Source: Marinobacter sp.
GTDB lineage: Bacteria > Pseudomonadota > Gammaproteobacteria > Pseudomonadales > Oleiphilaceae
Assembly (NCBI GenBank): GCA_022014155.1
Contig: JAKLLS010000026.1
Coordinates: 1 to 33,895, forward strand
Length of the DNA: 33,895 nucleotides
Direction of reading: 5' to 3'
Shown here: positions 16,223 to 25,698 of the stretch, piece after piece
How the letters are laid out: the number at the start of each line of letters is the position of its first letter
Numbering within the stretch: position 1 is the stretch's first letter
Position numbers and translations under genes: made by a program
The notes under the pieces: generated by a model
The model's input: the letters and a program-made list of their open reading frames with translations, nothing else
What the model was told of the DNA's origin: nothing
Database searches by the model: none

Positions 16223-17500
16223 ATGATTAAGGGAACAGTGACCAACAGTATCAAAGGCGCCTTCCGTATTGGCCAGACGGTATCCGTACTGGGTCGTACC
16301 GGTGTTAACTGGCTACGGGGAGATCGCCCGCCAACGCCACGGCTGTTACGTCAGACCTTTGAATCCCTGGGTGCAACCTACATCAAGCTGGGCCAGTTTA
16401 TTGCCAGTTCTCCCACGTTTTTCCCCAAGGAATACGTGGAAGAGTTCCAGTACTGTCTGGACAAGACCCCTAACCTGCCCTTCAGTGTGATCAAGAAAAT
16501 CATACGTGAGGAACTCGGCCGTCCAATCGATCAGGTCTTTGCAGAGATAGATCCGATTGCCCTGGCTTCAGCCTCCATTGCCCAGGTCCACTCGGCCAAG
16601 CTGCTGACCGGCGAGGATGTGGTCATCAAGGTGCAGAAGCCCGGTGTGGAAAATATTCTGCTGACGGATCTGAATTTTCTGTATCTGTCTGCCAAGATCC
16701 TGGAAACCCTGGCACCAAAGCTGTCCTGGACGTCACTCTCCGGTATCGTCGAGGAAATCCAGCGGACCATGATGGAAGAGTGTGACTTTATCAAGGAAGC
16801 CAACAACCTCAAGGTGTTCCGCCATTTCCTGCAAACTACCCACAATGAGGACGCGGCCGTGCCCTTGGTGTACGAGCATTGTAGTACCCGCCGCATTCTC
16901 ACCATGGAGCGATTCCACGGCGTTCCCTTGACCGACCTGGAAAGCATTCGCGGTTATGCCCGCGATCCGGAACGCACCCTGATTACAGCGATGAATACCT
17001 GGTTTTCCAGTCTGACCCAGTGCGAGTTCTTCCATGCGGACGTGCATGCGGGCAACCTGATGGTGTTGAAAGACGGCCGTGTCGGTTTCATCGATTTCGG
17101 CATCGTGGGACGCATTCGTCCTGATACCTGGCAGGCGGTCAGTGATTTCATCTCGGCGGTCATGGTCGGTAACTTTGAAGGTATGGCCGACGCTATGATT
17201 CGTATCGGTATTACTCACGAGCATGTGGAAGTCTCGGCTCTGGCCGCCGACCTGCGCAAGCTGTACCAGCAAATGGACACTATGGTTCCGGACCATGTGC
17301 CCTACGAAGCGGATCAGGCCGAGGATGACGTAAACAACATCCTGATGGATATGGTCAAGATTGGCGAAAGCCATGGCCTGCATTTTCCCAGGGAGTTTGC
17401 TTTGTTGCTGAAGCAGTTCCTGTATTTCGATCGCTACGTGCACATCCTGGCGCCGGAAATGGACGTGTTTATGGATGAGCGGTTGAACATGCTTCACTGA
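16223..17500 (+). CDS. ABC1/AarF/UbiB-family atypical kinase between dnaN and recF
   Basis: Protein-kinase-like protein of the ABC1 (ADCK/UbiB/AarF) family, 425 aa. Visible: the family KxGQ motif (K55-Q58, in YIKLGQFIASSP), the Ala-rich loop ASASIAQVH (115-123) that replaces the glycine loop, the ATP lysine K136 (VVIKVQKPG), the catalytic segment HADVHAGN (271-278) and the metal-binding DFG (291-293). All expected catalytic positions are intact. It is shorter than E. coli UbiB (546 aa) and lacks an obvious C-terminal membrane anchor. Known members support ubiquinone biosynthesis or lipid homeostasis; the role here is unknown. RBS GAGGTG is 5 nt before the ATG. A terminator follows, which separates it from recF. 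Confidence 0.9.
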   Translation: MIKGTVTNSIKGAFRIGQTVSVLGRTGVNWLRGDRPPTPRLLRQTFESLGATYIKLGQFIASSPTFFPKEYVEEFQYCLDKTPNLPFSVIKKIIREELGRPIDQVFAEIDPIALASASIAQVHSAKLLTGEDVVIKVQKPGVENILLTDLNFLYLSAKILETLAPKLSWTSLSGIVEEIQRTMMEECDFIKEANNLKVFRHFLQTTHNEDAAVPLVYEHCSTRRILTMERFHGVPLTDLESIRGYARDPERTLITAMNTWFSSLTQCEFFHADVHAGNLMVLKDGRVGFIDFGIVGRIRPDTWQAVSDFISAVMVGNFEGMADAMIRIGITHEHVEVSALAADLRKLYQQMDTMVPDHVPYEADQAEDDVNNILMDMVKIGESHGLHFPREFALLLKQFLYFDRYVHILAPEMDVFMDERLNMLH

Positions 17501-17582
17501 CGACCAAGCTTGTCGGGGAGGAGAAACGATTATTGGCAAATGCGCCTTAATCGTCGCCTTCCTGCTGAGGGTTTTGTACACT

Positions 17583-17617
17583 AAGGCAGCACTCGCGTAG
17601 GCGGGCGCTGCCTTTTT
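17583..17617 (+). terminator. rho-independent terminator between the kinase gene and recF
   Basis: AAGGCAGC (17583-17590) pairs with GCTGCCTT (17607-17614), followed by a T5 run (17613-17617). The loop is 16 nt. It implies that recF has its own promoter or depends on read-through. Confidence 0.75.
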
Positions 17618-17653
17618 CATTTCTGACACATTCTCCGGTAAACCCCTGACTCT

Positions 17654-18787
17654 ATGGCGCTGGTCAAACTTCAAACGGAACACTTCCGGAACCTATCCTC
17701 CGCGCCTGTTACTTTTTCCCCGTCCTTTAACCTGTTGTTTGGCGAGAACGGCAGCGGGAAAACCAGTGTGCTGGAAGCGATTGGTTATCTCGGTCTTGGT
17801 CGATCCTTTCGGGTCAGTCGGCACCAGGCGGTTGTGCAACATGGACAACAGCGGCTGACCGTATTCGGCGGGTTGGACCGGGGGCTGGATGATGCAATGA
17901 ACGAGCGGGGAGACGCCGCGGGTCAACTGGTGCATCGGTTGGGATTCGCCCGGGATATCGGTCAGAAGGAAACGACGTTACGGGTGGATGGTGAAGCGGT
18001 GAAGAATCTGTCGTCGCTGGCCCGTCATCTTCCAGTGTCTGTAATTGATCCGGGTGTTTTTGACATCGTCGCCGGTGGCCCCGGAAAGCGTCGGCAATTT
18101 CTGGACTGGGCAGTGTTCCACGTGGAACCTTCCTTTGCGAATGTGTGGCAACAGTGTCAAAGAGTGACGTCACAGCGGAATCAAACGCTGAGAAATGGTA
18201 GACTAGACGAAGCCTTGATCCGGGTCTGGGACGGTCAGTATGCCCAACTGGCAAACCGCCTGACGGAAGCAAGACGAGCTGCCTTTACCCTGTTTCAGTC
18301 GGCGTTTCAGCGACTGGTGGAAGAGGTAGATGCGCCCTGGGTTGAAGGCATGAAAATGGATTTTTATCCAGGCTGGGATATCAGTCAGCCACTCTCCGAT
18401 GTGCTCGCAGCTCATCGGGAACAAGAGCTGCGAATGGGGCACACGTTATATGGCCCTAATCGTGCTGATGTGAAGTTGCGGTTTCAGGGCAGACCGGTTG
18501 CAGAGACCTTTTCCCGAGGTCAGCAAAAAACCCTCGTGATTCTGATGAAGATTGCTCAGGGTATGGTGTTGAGCAGTCTTGGTAAGCAGGTAACGTTTTT
18601 GTTGGATGACATCAATGCGGAACTGGATGTCAGCCATCGGGCCATGCTTGCCCAGAAGTTGTATGAACTTCGATGTCAGGTCTTTATGACCTCTATCGAA
18701 CCACCCCGCCCCGACGAATTGTGGCGGGATGAAAAACCGGAATATCGGATGTTCCACGTGGAACATGGCCAATTGAAGGAAGAATAA
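17654..18787 (+). CDS. recF: DNA replication and repair protein RecF
   Basis: SMC-like ATPase that loads RecA at single-strand gaps with RecO and RecR; 377 aa. Walker A GENGSGKTS (about 30-38) follows the typical N-terminus MALVKLQTEHFRNL. The ABC signature region is SRGQQKTLVILMKIAQG and Walker B is VTFLLDDINAELD. The DNA encoding F155-E158 and F367-E370 (both F-H-V-E) forms two perfect parS-type palindromes. The second lies in the extreme C-terminal tail (MFHVEHGQLKEE), beyond the conserved domain, so the tail may be kept for its DNA rather than its protein sequence. Start ATG at 17654; the RBS is weak. Confidence 0.97.
   Translation: MALVKLQTEHFRNLSSAPVTFSPSFNLLFGENGSGKTSVLEAIGYLGLGRSFRVSRHQAVVQHGQQRLTVFGGLDRGLDDAMNERGDAAGQLVHRLGFARDIGQKETTLRVDGEAVKNLSSLARHLPVSVIDPGVFDIVAGGPGKRRQFLDWAVFHVEPSFANVWQQCQRVTSQRNQTLRNGRLDEALIRVWDGQYAQLANRLTEARRAAFTLFQSAFQRLVEEVDAPWVEGMKMDFYPGWDISQPLSDVLAAHREQELRMGHTLYGPNRADVKLRFQGRPVAETFSRGQQKTLVILMKIAQGMVLSSLGKQVTFLLDDINAELDVSHRAMLAQKLYELRCQVFMTSIEPPRPDELWRDEKPEYRMFHVEHGQLKEE
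18114..18129. promoter_or_regulatory. parS: parS site (ParB-binding), copy 1, inside recF
   Basis: TGTTCCACGTGGAACC is a near-perfect 16-bp palindrome matching the chromosomal parS consensus of pseudomonads and relatives. ParB binding here would load the segregation complex next to oriC. It codes for F-H-V-E in RecF. Confidence 0.88.
18750..18765. promoter_or_regulatory. parS: parS site (ParB-binding), copy 2, inside recF
   Basis: TGTTCCACGTGGAACA is a perfect 16-bp palindrome. It lies 636 bp from copy 1 in the same codon phase and again encodes F-H-V-E, near the RecF C-terminus. Confidence 0.9.
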
Positions 18788-21277
<2,490 letters not shown>

Positions 21278-21299
21278 TCAACGGCGTCAGGGAAGCAAT

Positions 21300-21329
21300 A
21301 AAAAAGGCGACCGTTTGGTCGCCTTTTTT
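21300..21329. terminator. bidirectional rho-independent terminator after gyrB
   Basis: AAAAAAGGCGACC (21300-21312) pairs with GGTCGCCTTTTTT (21317-21329) around GTTT. A6 on one side and T6 on the other let it act on both strands, serving gyrB and the convergent membrane-protein gene. Confidence 0.93.
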
Positions 21330-21359
21330 ATGATAAATCAATAAGTTGTTATTCTATTC

Positions 21360-22115
21360 CTAGCGTCCGGAATCCGACGAGTTGCTGTTCTCGTGCTGGG
21401 CTGCCAAATGCGGCGCCATCACCTCTTCGAGGGTATAGCCGGTGAGCCGGCGAATGGAGCGCCATAGATAGTAGAATATCGCGATCATCATGATCATCGA
21501 CGGGATGGCGATCATCGGGTAACTCACAAGTGTCATCCGCCCCAGTTCCTCGTTGAAGGCCTGAGTCCCGGAGGGGCTGACGACAATCCACCTGGCCAGC
21601 ACATAGTTCATGATGGAGGAAAACAGGAATGTCAGGCTGAAGAAATACGTCGCCTTCAGCAGTCTTGCTTCAAACTCGTCTTCGCTGCCCTGCTCTTTCA
21701 GCGCGGCCTGGATCTTGTCGACATTCAGCACCGACGGGTTATATAACAAGGTACGCACCAAGGGGTATCTGGTGCGTGTGGATATCAACACCGCCAGGCC
21801 AATGATCGCGGGAATCGCCGCCTCCTTGATCGCCAGCCACCCGGCATCAAGCTCCATCAAACCAATACCGCCGGTCAGGCCCACACTGATCAGGCCCAGC
21901 ACTGCAATAAAATTTTTCTTGTGGTATCTGATCAGTTCAAACAACCCCCAACCCAGGGGAAAGGCCAGGCCAATAAGCAGGGCATTCACGCTGCCCAGGT
22001 GCTCATCACCGCTGAACTTCATGAGGATCACTGAGGGAATGATGATGCTGACCAGCAAGTCGACCCAAGGCCTGGGCTTGTGGTCCGGAATATTGGAGGA
22101 ACTTGGAGAAGTCAT
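21360..22115 (-). CDS. multipass inner-membrane protein, VC0807-like family, function unknown
   Basis: Integral membrane protein, 251 aa, with about six hydrophobic segments (for example VDLLVSIIIPSVILM, SVNALLIGLAFPLGWGLFELI, NFIAVLGLISVGLTGGIGLM, AIPAIIGLAVLI, FFSLTFLFSSIMNYVLARWIVV and PMIAIPSMIMMIAIFYYLW). The pattern IPSVILMKFSGDEHLGSVNALLIGLAFPLGWGL resembles the VC0807 family of uncharacterised proteobacterial membrane proteins; this is recalled from memory, not searched. The N-terminus and C-terminus are polar, and the last 15 residues are Asn/Ser-rich. No neighbour suggests a pathway. It is transcribed toward gyrB and ends just past the shared terminator. Confidence 0.75.
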   Translation of the reverse strand: MTSPSSSNIPDHKPRPWVDLLVSIIIPSVILMKFSGDEHLGSVNALLIGLAFPLGWGLFELIRYHKKNFIAVLGLISVGLTGGIGLMELDAGWLAIKEAAIPAIIGLAVLISTRTRYPLVRTLLYNPSVLNVDKIQAALKEQGSEDEFEARLLKATYFFSLTFLFSSIMNYVLARWIVVSPSGTQAFNEELGRMTLVSYPMIAIPSMIMMIAIFYYLWRSIRRLTGYTLEEVMAPHLAAQHENSNSSDSGR

Positions 22116-22155
22116 GGCTTAGCCTGATTGGTGAAACAGCAGCAGGCCGATAAGC

Positions 22156-22179
22156 ACTGCCGGAGATCTTTCCGGCAGT
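22156..22179 (-). terminator. hairpin between the amylase gene and the membrane-protein gene
   Basis: ACTGCCGGA (22156-22164) and TCCGGCAGT (22171-22179) form a perfect 9-bp stem with a 6-nt loop, 34 nt past the amylase stop. No T-run follows on the minus strand, so termination efficiency is uncertain. Confidence 0.45.
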
Positions 22180-22212
22180 ATACGATGAATTGAACGGGTT
22201 ACGTAAGCGGGA

Positions 22213-23931
22213 TCAGAAGCTTCCCGAAGTACTCGCCGTGGTGCCGGAGTCGCCGGTTTGCAGGAGATTGTTGGCACCGGGTTGCCAGACTAGCTGGCTC
22301 TCCGGATCGGTCTCACTGCGTTTGATGCACTTCCATTCGATACTGGCATTAGCTGGCATGGCGAAAGTACCGTTCCAGGTCGGGTAATTTTCCGGATCCA
22401 GTTTCAGTGCGCTGGCAGGTGACCAGTTGCCCAGTTCGTCATTGTTGCCAGTCACATACACGCTTTGGCCCCAGTTGGTGGATCCGTTGGCACACTCGAA
22501 GGACACCGAAACACCCTCATCGTCAGTCGGTTCGTCGATCCCGCCACCGTCACAGGGCGCCCCTGTGTGCAGTGCCGCTGCTTCCATCGGTGGGATGTCC
22601 ATCGTTACCTGCCCGCCCTGGACACTGACACAGCTGCCGTCGCCGGCAATGTTGCGATACTGTCCGTCCGGAAGCGTCGTATTGAAAGTCCGTGAGAGAC
22701 TCCCGCCTTCCCGGTTGATCGCCACAAAGCCTTTGCTGCCACGGTTGAAGGCAATCTGATTGTTGCCGTTATCCCACCAGCCAGATACACCCGTGCCATC
22801 GGTGACGTTGCGGAAAGCCACCATATTGGCAATGGCGTCCCACCGATGTTCACACATCCAGGCATCACCGCATTGCGCGCTGCCATTCTGGTAAACGGTC
22901 TGGGCGGGTGGTCCCTGATCACCGTCGGAAAAGCTGTAGCTGGACATCACCTTCGGATAACCATAGGGCCAGCCCAACATGAACACGTTGGCGAGGTTGT
23001 ACACACTGCCGTCCTTGTAGGTCAAAACGTTGCTGCCGCCGGCACCATGGCCACGCTGATTGTCATGGTTATCGGTGAACACCACAGCATCCCCACCGGC
23101 CAGGAATCCCCAGCTCTCACCAAAACTGTTTAGGTTGGCCAGTTGCTGGTTCTTGAAGACATCGCCAATAGAGGCACTGTAGCGAAACTCCGTGACATCG
23201 GAAATGCCGGTGTATTCCCCGGCACTCACCGCTTCGCCTCCCAGGTCGATCACCTCCTGGAACACATAAAGCGGATCGTTCAACCCTGACAGGATACCGC
23301 TGATATCGGATGGCGACATGTGCTTGGCCGCATCAATGCGAATGCCCTTCACACCCAGGGATGTCAGATGGTTCAGATACCCGGCAATGGTGTTCTGCAC
23401 ATAGCTATCCGCAGTATCCAGATCCGGCAAGCCCACCAACTGGCAGTTACGCACCCGCCAGGCATCGTTGCCGTAGTCTTCAGGATTGATGGTACAGGGG
23501 GCGTGAAAATCGTTGCTGCTGTAGATGGGATAGCTGAAAGAACCGGAGTCATAACTCGAGCCGGCGGTGCCTGTTCCGGAACCGTTGGCCATATGATTGA
23601 TCACCGCATCGGCATAAACCTCCACACCGGCGGCATTACAGCGCTGAACCATATCGGCAAAGGCACTGGCATCGCCACCACGGCCCTGTAACTGATAACT
23701 GACCGGCTGATACCGGGTCCACCAGGCGTCGCCCTGAATATGCTCCTGAGGCGGCGACACCTGCACAGCACTGAAACCTTTGGGCCCGAGGAAATTCTCA
23801 CACTCCTGAGCGACGTCGCTCCATTTCCATTCAAACAGATGAACAAACGCGCCCGCATGGGCCTGTTGAATGGGTAACGCCATGGCCACGCCAAGGGCGG
23901 CGCCGGCGATAAACTGATGTATAGGGATCAT
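22213..23931 (-). CDS. secreted alpha-amylase, animal-type GH13 with C-terminal CBM20
   Basis: Extracellular endo-acting alpha-1,4-glucanase, 572 aa. A Sec signal peptide (residues 1-26, ending QQAHA) is followed by a GH13 barrel: DAVINH (108-113), GIRIDAAKH with nucleophile D200, FQEVID with acid/base E226, and FTDNHD with D290. DNHDNQRGHGAGG and the later PYGYPKVMSSY closely follow vertebrate and insect amylases, the chloride-activated subgroup. The third chloride ligand position is Lys (K327), as in the Pseudoalteromonas haloplanktis enzyme, rather than the Arg of human amylase. An acidic linker (about 470-482) leads to a C-terminal CBM20 starch-binding domain (VSFECANGSTNWGQSVYVTGNNDELGNW). 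RBS AGGAG is 6 nt before the ATG. Chloride dependence is inferred. Confidence 0.94.
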   Translation of the reverse strand: MIPIHQFIAGAALGVAMALPIQQAHAGAFVHLFEWKWSDVAQECENFLGPKGFSAVQVSPPQEHIQGDAWWTRYQPVSYQLQGRGGDASAFADMVQRCNAAGVEVYADAVINHMANGSGTGTAGSSYDSGSFSYPIYSSNDFHAPCTINPEDYGNDAWRVRNCQLVGLPDLDTADSYVQNTIAGYLNHLTSLGVKGIRIDAAKHMSPSDISGILSGLNDPLYVFQEVIDLGGEAVSAGEYTGISDVTEFRYSASIGDVFKNQQLANLNSFGESWGFLAGGDAVVFTDNHDNQRGHGAGGSNVLTYKDGSVYNLANVFMLGWPYGYPKVMSSYSFSDGDQGPPAQTVYQNGSAQCGDAWMCEHRWDAIANMVAFRNVTDGTGVSGWWDNGNNQIAFNRGSKGFVAINREGGSLSRTFNTTLPDGQYRNIAGDGSCVSVQGGQVTMDIPPMEAAALHTGAPCDGGGIDEPTDDEGVSVSFECANGSTNWGQSVYVTGNNDELGNWSPASALKLDPENYPTWNGTFAMPANASIEWKCIKRSETDPESQLVWQPGANNLLQTGDSGTTASTSGSF

Positions 23932-24093
23932 TGCATGCTCCTGTGTTGTCTTTGTTGTGGTGCATCTGTGTCTCAGCCAACGGTTGGTTATTTTCTATTC
24001 GGATTGGCTGATAGGTAGCAACATGCATTGTGCAATCATTAGGCATAACATCCCTGAGCCGGAAAAAGGGGGCGTAGTAGCAAGGAGGATCTA

Positions 24094-24259
24094 TTTTTTG
24101 GTCACATCAGAAGAAGTACGAAGCGTCGGAGAGGGCTGGCGTTCGGAAACTGTGCGGAGCCATGGATGGCGGAGCCCAAGCGTCCCATGGATGGGCTTGC
24201 AGCGTGTTTCCGAACGCCAGCCCTCTCCGATGCCCGCACCCATTCCGGAGACCAAAAAA
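24094..24259. repeat. long inverted-repeat element, copy 1 (upstream of the amylase gene)
   Basis: Most of the 373-nt gap between amylase and gabT. Arms at 24123-24150 and 24206-24233 (28 nt each) are complementary at all but one position. Outside them TTTTTTGGTC (24094-24103) is the exact inverse of GACCAAAAAA (24250-24259). The 55-nt centre contains a smaller fold (CCCAT-GG-ATGGG flanked by CAAG/CTTG). The centre and inner arm share the pattern AGCGT...CAGCGTGT with the element at 27563-27680. No coding signal is seen. The rest of the gap, 23932-24093, holds the amylase leader. Confidence 0.8.
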
Positions 24260-24277
24260 GCCGGGCGTTAGCCCGGC
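24254..24277 (-). terminator. rho-independent terminator after gabT
   Basis: GCCGGGC (24260-24266) pairs with GCCCGGC (24271-24277) around GTTA. On the minus strand T6 follows (24259-24254). These T residues are also the outer edge of the inverted-repeat element. Confidence 0.9.
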
Positions 24278-24304
24278 TCTGTCTGCAGGAAAGTTCGAAG
24301 GGAT

Positions 24305-25582
24305 CTAAGCCCCGACTTCCTTCAGGCTCTCTTCCACAATTGCCAGACCTTCTTCCAGCACATCATCTTCGATGGTCACCGGCATCAGGAACCGCAGAGT
24401 ATTGCCGTACATACCGCAGCTCAGCAGAATCAGCCCCTTCTCCTTGGCCTTCTTGGTCACCGCTGCCGCCAGATCCGGCCTGGGCGTACGGCTGTCCTTG
24501 CTTTCCACCAGCTCAAAAGCCGCCATGGGACCAAGGTTACGCACATTATCGACATGGTCGAACTGGTCCTGCCACTGACTGAAACGCTTGTTCAGCTTGT
24601 CGCCGAGTGCCTGGGCCTTACCCAGAATATCCTCTTCCTTGAACACATCGAACACCGCCAACGCAGCCGCACAGGCCGTCGGGCTGCCGGTGTAGGTACC
24701 ACCGAGAGAATTCGGGCCAGACGCGTCCATGTAATTATCGGTGCCGACGATGGCGGAAATCGGCATACCGTCCGCCATACTCTTGGCCATGGTAATCAGA
24801 TCCGGCTCAACGCCGCTGTGTTCGATGGCGAACATCTTGCCGGTCCGGCCAAAACCACTCTGCACCTCATCCACAATCATCAGGATATCGTTCTCGTCGC
24901 AGATCTTGCGGATCTCCTTGAGAAAGCTCGTCGGTGCAGCATAGAAACCGCCCTCACCCAATACCGGCTCAATGACGATTGCTGCAGTATGGCTTGCCGG
25001 GGAATCGGCTTTCATTGTCATCTTCAGGCCGCGCAGCGCCTCGTCTTCGCTGACGCCGTGATAGGGCACCGGGAAAGGCGCGCGGTACACCGTGCCCGGC
25101 ATCGGGCCGAAGTCGGTCTGGTAGGGCGCGGCCTTGCCGTTCATCGCCATGGTATAAAAAGTTCGTCCATGGTAACCGCCGTCAAAACAGATCACGTTGG
25201 TGCGGCCAGTGGCAGCGCGGGCAATCTTGATAGCGTTCTCCAGGGCCTCGGCACCTGAGTTGGCCAGCATGACCTTGGCGTGGCCGCGGACCGGACTGAC
25301 GCTACTAAGTTTCTCTGCCAGTTTGACGTAGCCCTCGTAGGGCATCACCGTCTGGCAGGTGTGCATCAGCTTGTCCAACTGCGCCTTGACGGCTTCCACC
25401 ACCTTCGGATGACGATGCCCGATGTTAAGGACACCAATGCCACCGGCAAAATCAATCATCCGGTTGCCATCGGCATCCCACAATTCCGCGTTGGTAGCGT
25501 GGTCGGCAAATTGCTCATTGGGACTTGCCGCGCCCGCTGCAACGTAGCGTTCTTTGAGTGCCTGCAATTCTTTATTGCTCAC
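24305..25582 (-). CDS. gabT: 4-aminobutyrate aminotransferase
   Basis: Class III PLP-dependent aminotransferase, 425 aa, that transfers the amino group of 4-aminobutyrate to 2-oxoglutarate, giving succinate semialdehyde and glutamate. Visible: NSGAEALENAIKIAR, FDGGYHGRTF, VIEPVLGEGGFYAAP, DEVQSGFGRTGKMFA (D238 region, binding the PLP pyridine) and MAKSMADGMP with Schiff-base lysine K267. Closely related enzymes use other omega-amino acids such as 5-aminovalerate. The start is GTG at 25582 with GGGAGA about 8 nt upstream. No gabD or gabP lies nearby, so it is not in a classical gab operon. It is terminated by the hairpin at 24254-24277. Confidence 0.9.
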   Translation of the reverse strand: MSNKELQALKERYVAAGAASPNEQFADHATNAELWDADGNRMIDFAGGIGVLNIGHRHPKVVEAVKAQLDKLMHTCQTVMPYEGYVKLAEKLSSVSPVRGHAKVMLANSGAEALENAIKIARAATGRTNVICFDGGYHGRTFYTMAMNGKAAPYQTDFGPMPGTVYRAPFPVPYHGVSEDEALRGLKMTMKADSPASHTAAIVIEPVLGEGGFYAAPTSFLKEIRKICDENDILMIVDEVQSGFGRTGKMFAIEHSGVEPDLITMAKSMADGMPISAIVGTDNYMDASGPNSLGGTYTGSPTACAAALAVFDVFKEEDILGKAQALGDKLNKRFSQWQDQFDHVDNVRNLGPMAAFELVESKDSRTPRPDLAAAVTKKAKEKGLILLSCGMYGNTLRFLMPVTIEDDVLEEGLAIVEESLKEVGA

Positions 25583-25617
25583 TTTGCCATTCTCCCTGGT
25601 ATCAGGTTCGAATATTC

Positions 25618-25648
25618 GGCGGCGACCGGGCTATGCCGGGTCGCCGCC
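25618..25648 (-). terminator. GC-rich hairpin between the ABC exporter gene and gabT
   Basis: GGCGGCGACC (25618-25627) and GGTCGCCGCC (25639-25648) form a perfect 10-bp stem with an 11-nt loop. No T-run follows on either strand. It may be a weak terminator or an mRNA 3'-end stabiliser for the exporter transcript. Confidence 0.45.
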
Positions 25649-25698
25649 CTGGAATCTCTCTATCAGTGTAGGGAGTACGGTGACGGTTCACAAACCGA

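Noticed and set aside
16733..17683. 316-codon minus-strand open frame opposite the ABC1-family kinase gene
   Set aside because: Crosses the kinase gene, its terminator and the recF start; shadow frame.
24094..24259. Insertion sequence or phage attachment site at the inverted repeat
   Set aside because: No transposase or integrase remnant, no target-site duplication, and no tRNA nearby; better explained as a non-coding repeat.
23957..24271. Possible small gene of 104 codons inside the inverted-repeat element
   Set aside because: The reading frame runs through both arms of the repeat, so its length follows from the repeat; there is no RBS.
25579..25590. Three-codon upstream open frame ATGGCAAAGTGA overlapping the gabT GTG start
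   Set aside because: Its ATG is almost on top of the purine-rich RBS, so initiation there is unlikely; probably chance.
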